A DNA stretch of 43,005 nucleotides from JBBSEZ01 sp038239195 (lineage in GTDB: Bacteria; Planctomycetota; Planctomycetia; Gemmatales; Gemmataceae). The stretch's first letter is position 1; each line of letters begins with the position of its first letter. This document shows positions 6,395-14,422 of the stretch, one piece after another. A program made the position numbers and the translations under genes. The notes beneath the pieces are model-generated. The model saw nothing but the letters and a program-made list of their open reading frames with translations. It ran no database searches and had not been told where the DNA came from. The stretch lies in the NCBI GenBank assembly GCA_038239195.1, contig JBBSEZ010000021.1:1-43005 (forward strand), read 5' to 3'.

Positions 6395-9286
6395 TCACTC
6401 GAAGATCCCCGCCTTCTTGATGACGAGCCGGTGTTCGAGCTTCGCGCCCGTACTCAGTGTGACTCGCACGCGGGGCGCCCCACTCTTGAGCGCCTTGACT
6501 CGCCAGGTCACGGGACTGTAGGGGCTGGGGGAGCCGGGCGCGACCATCGGGACCTCTTCCTTGTCCTTGCCCCCCGCGAGTTGGAGGCCCCGCGGCAACA
6601 CCAGCGCGATCGTCGTTCCCGGGGCCGGGTTCTTCACGTAGGCCGTCAGCGTGAACTCCTTGCCGGCCATCATCTCCCCGCCGGCCGTGACGCCGAGTTG
6701 GCCCGCTCCCTTGTCCCCGGTGACGCTTCCCAACCCGTAGGCGAAGCCGACCGTCCGCGTCTTGCGAGGGGCAATTTCCTTGTCGTTCCAGTACATGGTG
6801 ACGGCGGAGTCGCCCTGGGGGCTCCCGGCGCTCTTGGCGAGCTCCATGGGCAAGACCGGGACCTCCCAGCGCGTGTCCTGAGCCTTGGCCAGCTCGCCGC
6901 CTGCGATCGTGCGCAGGCTGTGGGCCGGCCAGGCCCCCAGGGTCACACGCGAGGGCGGCTCCAGGCCGGCGCCGTACTTCAAGCTCAAGTGGGCCACCGT
7001 TCCCGGGTTTTGTAGGTCCTGCCGCTCCAGCGCGGAGATGTAGTCCGGCACGTCCTCCGGCCGGTCGAAGGTTTTCATCGTGTCGCACAGTTCCCGGGCG
7101 CCGGCGATGGTAAACGGTACGGCGTCGTTGCCCCCGATGAACGTGTCGAGCAGGAAGCGGAGCCCCACCGTGTGCGGCACGGCGTCTTCGTTGGTGACGT
7201 CGTAGCGGACCAGGCAGGTGTCCAGGAGGCGCTTCTTCCCGTCGGGGGAGAGCCCGCCCGGCACGATCTCGACGAGTTGCGCGATGGTGACGCGGGGCGG
7301 CCCCGGGTGTTCCCAGACGGACTTGGCCCCGATCAGGCGGTTGCCGTTCCGGTCCCGGCCGAGCGAGGCTCGAATGGGGGACTTCCAGGCGCCTCGTTCG
7401 AGGCCCAGCATGAACTCGTTGGTCTTGTCGATGCGGACGCAGACGTTGCAAGTCCGGCCGGATTCGTCGTAGATCAGCTTGGTCTTGAACTTGCCCGGGT
7501 CTTTCGGGTCGGGAACGCCCAGGCCGAAGCGCATGGTGGTCGCCGCCACGAAGTCGCCCGGAAGGACCGCGTCGTGGAAGCGCAGATCGAGGACCGGGTG
7601 AGCGTAGTCGATCTCCGGGATTGCCTCGTCCAGGGGCTCGCGGAACAGCGCGTCGCGGGCCACGGCCGTCAACAGGCCGACCAGCACGATGCCGACCGGC
7701 AAGCACCGCACCAGCAGCGCCCTCCGTTTGGCGCGCGCGGCAAGCACCGAGGCAGCGGGAGGAGTGGGCGCCAGCGGGGCGACCGCCGCCGCGACGGTTT
7801 CGAGGGCCGGCGCCGGGATGGGGGGAGGCGGCGGGGCGGAAAGGGGCGCCGGGACGGGGGGAGGCGGCGGGGCGAGCGACGGGGGGGCCGGCGCGGCGAC
7901 GGTTGTCGTCGCCGGTAGCACGGTGGGCGTCGTGGCTGCGGCCACAGGCGCTGGCGCCGTCGCGGTTGCGGTTGCGGCCGCGACGGCAGCGGCCTCCGTG
8001 CCGAGCGTCGCCCACACGGACGGCGGTTCGACGAGAGCAGGGGAAGGCGGTGCGACGGGGCGGGGCCGCGCTGGGGCGCCCCCCACCAGCAGCGACACCG
8101 GCACGTCGAAACGTTGATTGCCGTTGGCGGTCACCTTGGCCCAGGCCTTGAGCGACTGGCCGGGCTGGTCGGGCACCGCTTCCACGATCAGGGGGATCGA
8201 CGCCATTTGTCCTCGGAAGATCGTCTTGCCGACTGTCAACCACGGCGGATGGCCGGTCGCGTGGGCCACCGCCGCGCGCTTCTCGTGCGTCAGCACGGTC
8301 AGGACGTACTCGAGTCGCTCGCCCGGCTCGCCGCGCAGGGTGATGGCCGGCTCGCTCAGTTCGACCTTCGGCGCCTTGACCAGGCCGAGGACCTCGAAGA
8401 ACTGCTGCACCGCGGCGAGGCCCGAGGCGGTCGGCCCCTGAACGGGGTAGTCCCAGCCGTTGGATTCGTACCAGCGGGCCACGGCCCCACTCTCGAGGAG
8501 AAGGGCCGCCTCCCTGGCGTGGGCCTTGGCCTTTTCCGCGACCTGCCGGGGGGAAGAAGCCCCCGACAGCACGCCCTGCGCGAAGGGCTTGACCGGCACG
8601 ACGACCTCGACGGGAACGATGAAGTTCCCGCCGTTGGACTCGACGGCGATCTCCCCTTTCTGGGGCTTGTCGTTGGCGCGGAGGCGCTTGCCGAGGGCCC
8701 GCACCGGGATCGCGATCTTGTCGAAGAACTGGAAGACTTTTTCCTGGGCGCTGCCATCGCCCACCACCAACCACGGGCATTCCGCGACGAGGACTTTCCC
8801 GTAGAGCAGCCGGTCACCTTTGTTGGTCAGCGTCAGCGTGAACTGGCTGTCCTGGCCGATCGCGAGAACGCCGAAGTTCTTCTCGAACGGCGCCACCGTC
8901 AACTCCGCGGGGCCCAGGGGCGAGCCGGGGAGCTTCCCGAGCAGTTCGTCCAGCGCGCGATCTGGGTCGGTCATCGCGGCCAGGCTGGCCATCGCCATCG
9001 CCAGGTCGATCCGGCCTATCGACCCGAAGAACGACTTGAAGAAGCCGCCCTGGAGCACCTCGACGGTTTCCCGGGGGTTGCGCTTGCAAGCGAGGGCGAG
9101 TTGGAGGAAGTTGTGGCAGCGGGCGCCACTGGGGAAGACGAAAGGAGAGGGGAACGCCCACGTGCTGAAGTCGATCGAGGCCCCCTCGCCCGCGGCCGAG
9201 CCGTTGGCGAGCGGCTTGCCGTCGTAGAAGCAAAACGACGCTTCCGCGGGGTTGACACGTTGGCACTCCTGACACCGGCGAATCAT
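6395..9286 (-). CDS. Large zinc-ribbon / single-transmembrane protein of unknown function
   Basis: I do not recognise a named family for this 963-residue protein, but its build is clear. Residues 1-25 form a short zinc-ribbon-like motif (C5-x2-C8 ... C19, with FCFYDG where the fourth Cys is usual). Residues about 125-400 contain two or more beta-sandwich domains of the immunoglobulin/HYDIN type (FTLTLTNKGDRLLYGKVLVA, GERLEYVLTVLTHEKRAAVA). Residues 405-520 are a Pro/Ala linker with internal repeats, 522-543 a membrane helix, and about 545-963 a beta-rich domain probably outside the cytoplasm. It is the second gene of the kinase/FHA/sigma operon and could be the structural or sensory subunit. 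The start at 9286 has GAGGGG upstream. Confidence 0.75.
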   Translation of the reverse strand: MIRRCQECQRVNPAEASFCFYDGKPLANGSAAGEGASIDFSTWAFPSPFVFPSGARCHNFLQLALACKRNPRETVEVLQGGFFKSFFGSIGRIDLAMAMASLAAMTDPDRALDELLGKLPGSPLGPAELTVAPFEKNFGVLAIGQDSQFTLTLTNKGDRLLYGKVLVAECPWLVVGDGSAQEKVFQFFDKIAIPVRALGKRLRANDKPQKGEIAVESNGGNFIVPVEVVVPVKPFAQGVLSGASSPRQVAEKAKAHAREAALLLESGAVARWYESNGWDYPVQGPTASGLAAVQQFFEVLGLVKAPKVELSEPAITLRGEPGERLEYVLTVLTHEKRAAVAHATGHPPWLTVGKTIFRGQMASIPLIVEAVPDQPGQSLKAWAKVTANGNQRFDVPVSLLVGGAPARPRPVAPPSPALVEPPSVWATLGTEAAAVAAATATATAPAPVAAATTPTVLPATTTVAAPAPPSLAPPPPPVPAPLSAPPPPPIPAPALETVAAAVAPLAPTPPAASVLAARAKRRALLVRCLPVGIVLVGLLTAVARDALFREPLDEAIPEIDYAHPVLDLRFHDAVLPGDFVAATTMRFGLGVPDPKDPGKFKTKLIYDESGRTCNVCVRIDKTNEFMLGLERGAWKSPIRASLGRDRNGNRLIGAKSVWEHPGPPRVTIAQLVEIVPGGLSPDGKKRLLDTCLVRYDVTNEDAVPHTVGLRFLLDTFIGGNDAVPFTIAGARELCDTMKTFDRPEDVPDYISALERQDLQNPGTVAHLSLKYGAGLEPPSRVTLGAWPAHSLRTIAGGELAKAQDTRWEVPVLPMELAKSAGSPQGDSAVTMYWNDKEIAPRKTRTVGFAYGLGSVTGDKGAGQLGVTAGGEMMAGKEFTLTAYVKNPAPGTTIALVLPRGLQLAGGKDKEEVPMVAPGSPSPYSPVTWRVKALKSGAPRVRVTLSTGAKLEHRLVIKKAGIFE
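7809..7874. repeat. Tandem repeat coding the Pro-rich linker
   Basis: Two near-identical 30-bp copies (7809-7838 and 7845-7874) lie 36 bp apart and differ at one base. On the minus strand they encode successive 12-residue units of the type APPPPPVPAPLS / APPPPPIPAPAL in the linker before the membrane helix. The in-frame spacing suggests slippage expansion or contraction of the linker. Confidence 0.7.
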
Positions 9287-9352
9287 GGGCCCCTCGAGGG
9301 TGGTTCAGTAAGGTTACACGCGCGGTGCGCTCGGGGCGCTTCGCGGAAGGGG

Positions 9353-11593
9353 TCAGGGGAGCCGAACGACGTAGACGGTGCCGTCCCCGTTGGCGGTCAG
9401 GAGGTGTGCCCCGTCCGGCGACAGGGCAACGCCGCGCACCGCGTAAAAGTGGGGCGGGGGCGCCCAGGCCCACCGTTGTCGGCCCGTCTTCAACTCGAAG
9501 ACGGCCACCCGGTTGCCAAGTAGGGCGGCCACCCACTTGCCGTCGGCACTGAGGTTTCCCCTGGCCATCCCTCCCAGGTTCACCTCGAACTGCGCGGCCT
9601 CTTCGACCTTGTCGGCCGCGATCTTCCAGGAGGGCGACTTGGCCCCGCCGAAGAAGACGGCCCGGCCGTCGGGCAGGAAGGGGGCCCAGGTCGTGGGGGC
9701 CCACTCGTGCTTGACTTCCTGACAGCGGAGCTGGAGCAGGCGCGTCTTGGGGCCGCCGACCACGATGGCCCGACGCATGTCCGGGGCGACGGTCACCCCC
9801 GTCGTCCCGTCCTGCGCGAATTGACGGACCTGCCGGCCGTCCGCGAGCCGCCACATCCGCACGGTCCGGTCGCCATGTCCGGAGGTCACGGCATAGCGCC
9901 CGTCGCCCGTAATGGCCGCCGAGTTGAGCCCCGAGCCGTGCTGCTTGTCGTACCTCGGCGTGAGGGGCTTGCCGCTTTCGACGTCGGCGAAGCAAAGGTA
10001 GGGCGCGAGCCCCCCATAGTAGAAGGCTCGCTTGCCGTCGGGGTGGTAGCCCACGTCCCAGACGTTGCCGACGGGGAGGTCGTGGCGCTGCCGGACGGCG
10101 GCCAGGTCCCAGACACGGACCGAGAAGTCATCGCTCCCAGACGCGGCGGACCGGCCGTCCGGCGACACGGCCACGGACGTCGCGGGGCCCAGGTGACCTA
10201 CGGGGGGGCTGTGCTCCTTGCCCGTTTTCACTTCGTGAACGTGGACGTTCCAGTCGTTGCGGGTCGTCCCTGCGAAGGCGATTCGGTCGCCCTCGGACAG
10301 GAAGGCGAGGGAGGAAACGCCCGCGGAGGCGGCCAACCGGCGGACCTGCTTGCCGTCCCGCGCGTTCCACAGCCAGACGATGCCATCGGCGAGCCGGTGT
10401 GACGGGACCGACTGGCTGGCCGTGGCGATCGCCAGGCCGTCCGGGGAGAACGCCGCCACCGGAACGCCCGGGTGCCCGCGGAGCGTTTGGGACGACGTAA
10501 CCAGGGGCTTGATCGCGGCCGGATGCGCGCGGAGCTCCAGGGCCTTTTTCCCCAGCTCAAAACGGTTCAGGTCCCAGAGCCGAACGCACAGGTCCGGGTG
10601 GCACGACAGGGCTCGCTGACCGTCCGGGGAGAAGGCCACTCCGGCGACGTACACTGTCTTGTCGGTCTTGCTCGGCCGGAAGTCGATGACCAGGCGCTCC
10701 TTCGTGCCGGTCAGGGCGTCCCAGAGGTGAAGGCTGCCGTCCTCGAAGCCCCCCGCGGTCAACGCCCGATAGTCGCCGGGGACTGGGCTGAAGGCCACGG
10801 CCAGGACCGGCCCCGTGTGCTTCAACTGGTTGACGACCTTCCGCGTCCGAACTTCCCAGACCCAACCCGTGCCGAGGCCGGGCGTCTGGTCGCCGCCGAG
10901 GAGGTACTTGGCGTCGCCGGACCAGGACAGCGAAGTGATCGGTTTGCCTGAACTGATCAGTTCCACAGGCCCGGGCACATGCTCGAGGTCGCGGACGTCG
11001 AACAGGAGGGGACCACCGGCACCGGCGCAGCTGACCGCGAGGTGGTCCCCCTTCGGAGACCACGCCAGCGCGTGGGCCCCGCCCGGACAGGTCAGGAGGC
11101 GCTGTTCGTGGAGCGTGGTCACGCTGCCGATGCGGACGTAGGAATCGCCCGCCCGGGCGACGGCGAGATGCTTGCCGTCTGGGCTGACCGCGAACAGGTT
11201 GCCGCGCATGCGATGTTCCCCGAGGACCGCCACCAGTCCTTCGGGTTGCCAGGGGTAAACTTCGAGGGGAGGGAGAGGCCTGTCGGCCAGGGCATCGAGG
11301 TGGGCCCGGTCGAAGGGGACGGTAAGAGGGGGGCCAAACTCGAGCCGTTCGAGGTACTTGGGGTCGTCGTCGTCGGAACAGCCGGACGTCGGGAGCACCG
11401 GCACGGGGGTGCGCTTCTCGGAAGAGGTACTGTCCCGGTTGGCCAGTTGTTTGCGCTGGTGCCACCAAAACGCCCCGCCCGCGCCGGCGCCGAGAAGCAA
11501 CAGGCTCAGCAGCGCGAGGAGAACGAGGGGGCGCCTTCGGGACGAGTGCTGTTGGGGGGCAGGCGCCAACTGGGGCTGCACGTTGCGGTTCAT
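9353..11593 (-). CDS. Membrane-anchored WD40 repeat protein
   Basis: The 746-residue product has a short basic cytoplasmic start, one membrane segment at about residues 21-45 (PLVLLALLSLLLLGAGAGGA), then WD40 blades to the end. Examples are HALAWSPKGDHLAVSC, ATSVAVSPDGRSAASGSDD followed by FSVRVWDL, and GVALSPDGAHLLTANGDG; I count roughly 10-14 blades, enough for two propellers. WD40 propellers are protein-binding platforms and have no reaction of their own. The frame is open upstream to 11833, but the ATG at 11593 starts directly before the basic stretch and membrane helix, and the upstream part is low-quality sequence. It is the promoter-proximal gene of the kinase operon and resembles the propeller half of the kinase, so it may share ligands with it. 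Confidence 0.85.
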   Translation of the reverse strand: MNRNVQPQLAPAPQQHSSRRRPLVLLALLSLLLLGAGAGGAFWWHQRKQLANRDSTSSEKRTPVPVLPTSGCSDDDDPKYLERLEFGPPLTVPFDRAHLDALADRPLPPLEVYPWQPEGLVAVLGEHRMRGNLFAVSPDGKHLAVARAGDSYVRIGSVTTLHEQRLLTCPGGAHALAWSPKGDHLAVSCAGAGGPLLFDVRDLEHVPGPVELISSGKPITSLSWSGDAKYLLGGDQTPGLGTGWVWEVRTRKVVNQLKHTGPVLAVAFSPVPGDYRALTAGGFEDGSLHLWDALTGTKERLVIDFRPSKTDKTVYVAGVAFSPDGQRALSCHPDLCVRLWDLNRFELGKKALELRAHPAAIKPLVTSSQTLRGHPGVPVAAFSPDGLAIATASQSVPSHRLADGIVWLWNARDGKQVRRLAASAGVSSLAFLSEGDRIAFAGTTRNDWNVHVHEVKTGKEHSPPVGHLGPATSVAVSPDGRSAASGSDDFSVRVWDLAAVRQRHDLPVGNVWDVGYHPDGKRAFYYGGLAPYLCFADVESGKPLTPRYDKQHGSGLNSAAITGDGRYAVTSGHGDRTVRMWRLADGRQVRQFAQDGTTGVTVAPDMRRAIVVGGPKTRLLQLRCQEVKHEWAPTTWAPFLPDGRAVFFGGAKSPSWKIAADKVEEAAQFEVNLGGMARGNLSADGKWVAALLGNRVAVFELKTGRQRWAWAPPPHFYAVRGVALSPDGAHLLTANGDGTVYVVRLP

Positions 11594-11753
11594 GGGCTTC
11601 TCGTGACGGGCTAGCAACTTGGGGCCGACGTTGCTTGGAGCTGCCACCCAGTCCCGCCTCGTGTGCGGGGCGTCGCTACCGCTCCCTGGATCTCTCGGGA
11701 TTGCCCGGCGGTGGGTTTCCTGTTGGTGAGGCCTGACTGTTGTGATGGAGGAG

Positions 11754-11782
11754 ATGATACCGCCTTGTCCAGGCGTTTGCAA
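11754..11782 (-). promoter_or_regulatory. Candidate promoter of the five-gene kinase operon
   Basis: Read on the minus strand, the -35 box is TTGCAA (11777-11782), the spacer is exactly 17 nt, and the -10 box is TATCAT (11754-11759, five of six consensus bases). This is the best vegetative-type promoter in the window. Transcription would start near 11747 and give a leader of about 150 nt before the ATG at 11593. It lacks the usual ECF-type 'AAC' -35 motif, so the operon need not depend on its own sigma factor. Confidence 0.5.
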
Positions 11783-11844
11783 CAATTCGCCCCTTCCTGG
11801 CCAAGCTTTTTCCTCGGATGGCAAGGTCCGCATCGGCCACCCCG

Positions 11845-11873
11845 TTGAGCATCCCCCGCCCCGTCGCTACGAT
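11845..11873 (+). promoter_or_regulatory. Candidate promoter of the APC permease gene
   Basis: TTGAGC (11845-11850), a 17-nt spacer, and TACGAT (11868-11873) match four of six bases in each box. Transcription would begin close to 11880, about 30 nt before the ATG at 11910. Confidence 0.4.
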
Positions 11874-11909
11874 AACTCCGCCTCTCCCGCCAACGCGAAG
11901 GGCCGCCGC

Positions 11910-13463
11910 ATGACCGACGCGCTTCCCGAGCAGGACGCCGGGCTCGACACCGAGTTTACGCGTGGCCTCGGCCTGTTCGACGCCACCATGGTCGTCGTCG
12001 GGTCGATGATCGGCAGCGGCATCTTCATCGTCTCCGCCGAGATGGGCCAGTACCTCGGCAGCCCCGGCTGGCTCCTCGTCGCCTGGCTCCTCACCGGCGC
12101 CCTCACGGTCGCCGCCGCCCTCTCCTACGGCGAGCTCGCCGCTCTCATGCCGCGCGCCGGCGGGCAGTACGTCTACCTCCGCGAGGCCTTCTCGCCCCTC
12201 TGGGGCTTCCTCTATGGCTGGGCCCTGTTCGCCGTCATTCAGACCGGCACCATCGCCGCCGTCGGCGTTGCCTTTGCCAAGTTCGCCGGCGTCCTCTGGC
12301 CCGCCATCGGGCAGGAAAACTACCTGATCGAGCCGTGGCACTTCACCGCTGGCTATGCCCTCTCGCTGTCCACGGCGCAGCTCCTCGCCATCCTGCTCAT
12401 CGCCCTGCTCACGCTCACCAACACCCTCGGGCTGGAGTACGGCAAGTGGGTGCAGAACGCCTTCACCATCTCGAAGACCGGGGCGCTGCTCGGCGTGATC
12501 GTCGTCGGCCTGTTCGTCGGCTGGAGCGCCGGCGTCGTCGAAATGAACTTCGGCGATCTCTGGTCGCCGCGCGAGCTCACGCCGGTGCGCAAGGCCGTGG
12601 TCGTGGACGGCGTGGAGGTGACGGCCGCGCTGACCGCCGCGACGGCGTTCGGGCTCTTCATCGCCTTGTGCGTGTCGCAGACCGGCTCGCTGTTTTCGTC
12701 GGACGCCTGGAACAACATCACCTTCGCGGCCGGCGAGGTGCGCAACCCTCGCCGCAACCTGCCCCTCGCCCTGGCCCTCGGCACGGGCATCGTCATCGGC
12801 CTTTACCTGCTGGCCAACCTCGCCTATCTGGTCGTGCTGCCGTTCGAGGACGTCCAGAAGGCCCCCGAGGAGCGCGTCGGCACCACCATGCTGGAGCGCA
12901 TTTATCCAGAAATCGGCGTGAGCGCCATGGCGCTGGCGATCATGGTCTCGACGTTCGGCTGCAACAACGGCCTGATTTTGGCGGGGGCGCGCGCCTACTA
13001 TGCGATGGCCCGCGACGGGCTGTTCTTCAAGTTCGTCGGCCGGCTCAACGCGGCGCGCGTCCCCGCCTGGGGGCTGCTGTTGCAGGGCGCGTGGGCGGCG
13101 CTGCTGGTCTTGCCGCGCACCTGGGACGGCAAGAAGTACGGCAACCTCTACGGCGACCTGCTCGACTACATCATGACGGCGGCGCTGCTGTTCTACGTGC
13201 TGACCATCGCCGGGCTGTTCCGGCTGCGCTTCACGCGCCCCGACGCGCCGCGCCCGTACAAGGCGTTCGGCTACCCGGTGGTGCCGGGGCTGTACGTGGT
13301 TGGGGCGTCGGTGCTGGTGGGGGCGCTGGTCGTATACCGGCCGATGACGACGTGGCCGGGGCTGCTCATCGTGCTGGCGGGCGTGCCAATCTATTACTTG
13401 TGGAGGCCGCGCGTACGTCAGGCTTTCGAGCCTGACGAGAAGGAGTCAGGCTGGAAAGCCTGA
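11910..13463 (+). CDS. APC-superfamily amino-acid permease
   Basis: The 517-residue product has about 12 hydrophobic segments. The first carries the family signature VGSMIGSGIFIV, where the unwound helix binds the substrate amine or carboxyl group. Further family-typical features are ELAALMPRAGGQYVYLREAF after helix 2 and a conserved stretch around helix 6 (LFSSDAWNNITFAAGEVRNP). It should move an amino acid or related cation across the inner membrane by proton symport or exchange; the substrate cannot be told. I chose the ATG at 11910 because the frame upstream (to 11742) encodes unrelated sequence and a promoter candidate lies at 11845-11873. The last ~20 residues are encoded inside a palindromic repeat, so the original C-terminus has been replaced or extended. 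Confidence 0.9.
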   Translation: MTDALPEQDAGLDTEFTRGLGLFDATMVVVGSMIGSGIFIVSAEMGQYLGSPGWLLVAWLLTGALTVAAALSYGELAALMPRAGGQYVYLREAFSPLWGFLYGWALFAVIQTGTIAAVGVAFAKFAGVLWPAIGQENYLIEPWHFTAGYALSLSTAQLLAILLIALLTLTNTLGLEYGKWVQNAFTISKTGALLGVIVVGLFVGWSAGVVEMNFGDLWSPRELTPVRKAVVVDGVEVTAALTAATAFGLFIALCVSQTGSLFSSDAWNNITFAAGEVRNPRRNLPLALALGTGIVIGLYLLANLAYLVVLPFEDVQKAPEERVGTTMLERIYPEIGVSAMALAIMVSTFGCNNGLILAGARAYYAMARDGLFFKFVGRLNAARVPAWGLLLQGAWAALLVLPRTWDGKKYGNLYGDLLDYIMTAALLFYVLTIAGLFRLRFTRPDAPRPYKAFGYPVVPGLYVVGASVLVGALVVYRPMTTWPGLLIVLAGVPIYYLWRPRVRQAFEPDEKESGWKA

Positions 13464-13544
13464 CGTACGAGAAGAGTCAGGCGCCTTGCCGTACGTCCGG
13501 CTTTCCAGCCGGACATCCCGACGAGTCAGGCTCGAAAGCCTGAC
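13416..13544. repeat. Cluster of four tetraloop palindromes (REP-like)
   Basis: Four perfect hairpins follow each other: 13416-13437 (9-bp stem, loop TTCG), 13445-13464 (8 bp, GGAA), 13495-13514 (8 bp, TTCC) and 13525-13544 (8 bp, CGAA). Three stems share GTCAGGCT/AGCCTGAC; the third is GTCCGGCT/AGCCGGAC, with compensating changes on both sides. CGTACG-type borders recur. The first two lie within or at the end of the permease gene. The cluster sits between convergent genes and may also stop transcription. Confidence 0.85.
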
Positions 13545-13557
13545 GTACGAGTGGGCG

Positions 13558-14307
13558 TCAAGCGCTGGCGCGCTCCAGGACTTCGCGATAGAAGGCCGGG
13601 ACGCCGCGGTAGGCGGCCTGGTAGGCCGGCCCGAGCGGCACGTTCACGTAAAAATCCGGGGTCAGGAACAGGGGCATTTCGGGGAGGTCGGCGCCGACTG
13701 CCAGGTGTTCCAGGTACGCCTTCGGCGGCACGACGGCGGCGTACGAAGCGAGGGTGAGCGGCTCGCGGGGCGGCAGCACGTAAGGCGGGCCCTGGTCGCC
13801 CAGCGACTCCGCGACGGCGGAGTGCATCCCTTGCAGGTCGTGCCGGCCTGGCGGGAACAGGTCCACGAGCAGGACGTGGACGCTGGCACGCAGCGCCCCC
13901 ACAACCTTGCGTGCGAAGATCGCGACGTGCTGCGACCGGTCCTTGTTGGCCGGGGAGACAATTTCGAGCAAGGCGACGACTCGATGGCCCGAGACGTGGC
14001 GAACGACCAGCGTCCGACGTCGCGTTCGCGGGCGAGGGGGAGCGGAGAGCGTCAGCGTGTGGCGCACTCGGGGCGGGGCCTCGGCGAGCGCCACCCCCCC
14101 ACGCAACGGCGGAAGGGGATGGGACGGGTCTCCGGCGTGAAGGGCAAGGACGTCCGCGATGTTCCCCCCCGCATGCTGTTCGTTCAGGGCGTAGTAGTCC
14201 GGCGGCAACAGACCGCCGTTGAGCGCGTCGCTGATGTCCCACAGCCAGCCGTTGTGAAAGTGATGGAAGATCCCGGCCTCGACGCGCGTCCAATCGTGTA
14301 CGGGCAT
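13558..14307 (-). CDS. DUF4058 family protein
   Basis: The 249-residue product begins MPVHDWTRVEAGIFHHFHNG, the hallmark of the short DUF4058 form common in planctomycetes and cyanobacteria. Later conserved elements are VVALLEIVSPANKD and SVHVLLVDLFPPGRHD, which resemble a PD-(D/E)XK-like core with acidic and lysine positions; a nuclease function is a guess only. The ATG at 14307 has GGAG nine bases upstream and a TATAAT box at 14339-14344, giving a short leader. The gene is convergent with the permease and divergent from the oxyanion-uptake operon. Confidence 0.85.
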   Translation of the reverse strand: MPVHDWTRVEAGIFHHFHNGWLWDISDALNGGLLPPDYYALNEQHAGGNIADVLALHAGDPSHPLPPLRGGVALAEAPPRVRHTLTLSAPPRPRTRRRTLVVRHVSGHRVVALLEIVSPANKDRSQHVAIFARKVVGALRASVHVLLVDLFPPGRHDLQGMHSAVAESLGDQGPPYVLPPREPLTLASYAAVVPPKAYLEHLAVGADLPEMPLFLTPDFYVNVPLGPAYQAAYRGVPAFYREVLERASA

Positions 14308-14338
14308 GACGGTTTCTCCTTTGCCTCGACCTGCCGGT

Positions 14339-14344
14339 ATTATA
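14339..14344 (-). promoter_or_regulatory. -10 box for the DUF4058 gene
   Basis: A perfect TATAAT occurs on the minus strand, placing the transcript start about 25 nt before the ATG at 14307. The matching -35 region (about 14362-14367) is poor, so an activator may be needed. Confidence 0.4.
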
Positions 14345-14422
14345 CCCGCTCTCCTCTCGCGCGGGAAAGACAGACGGCCGGGGCCTGGTAGAATGTGAGG
14401 GCCCCCCTTACGGAGCGAGATC

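Larger units (their letters stand above)
11594..11909. promoter_or_regulatory. 316-bp divergent intergenic region between the kinase operon and the APC permease
   Basis: No gene is visible. The region separates the first gene of the minus-strand operon from the plus-strand permease and carries one sigma-70-like promoter in each direction, listed separately. The predicted operon leader would be about 150 nt, long enough to hold further control elements. I see no obvious repeat in it. Confidence 0.6.

Noticed and set aside
5391..8780. Extension of the FHA gene upstream to give an 1,129-residue protein
   Set aside because: The extra part runs out of frame through the 963-residue gene and is Arg/Gly/Pro-rich. 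The ATG at 6362 has a strong ribosome-binding site.
13416..13544. CRISPR array or attachment site
   Set aside because: The units are irregularly spaced palindromes with changed stems, with no spacer pattern and no integrase nearby.
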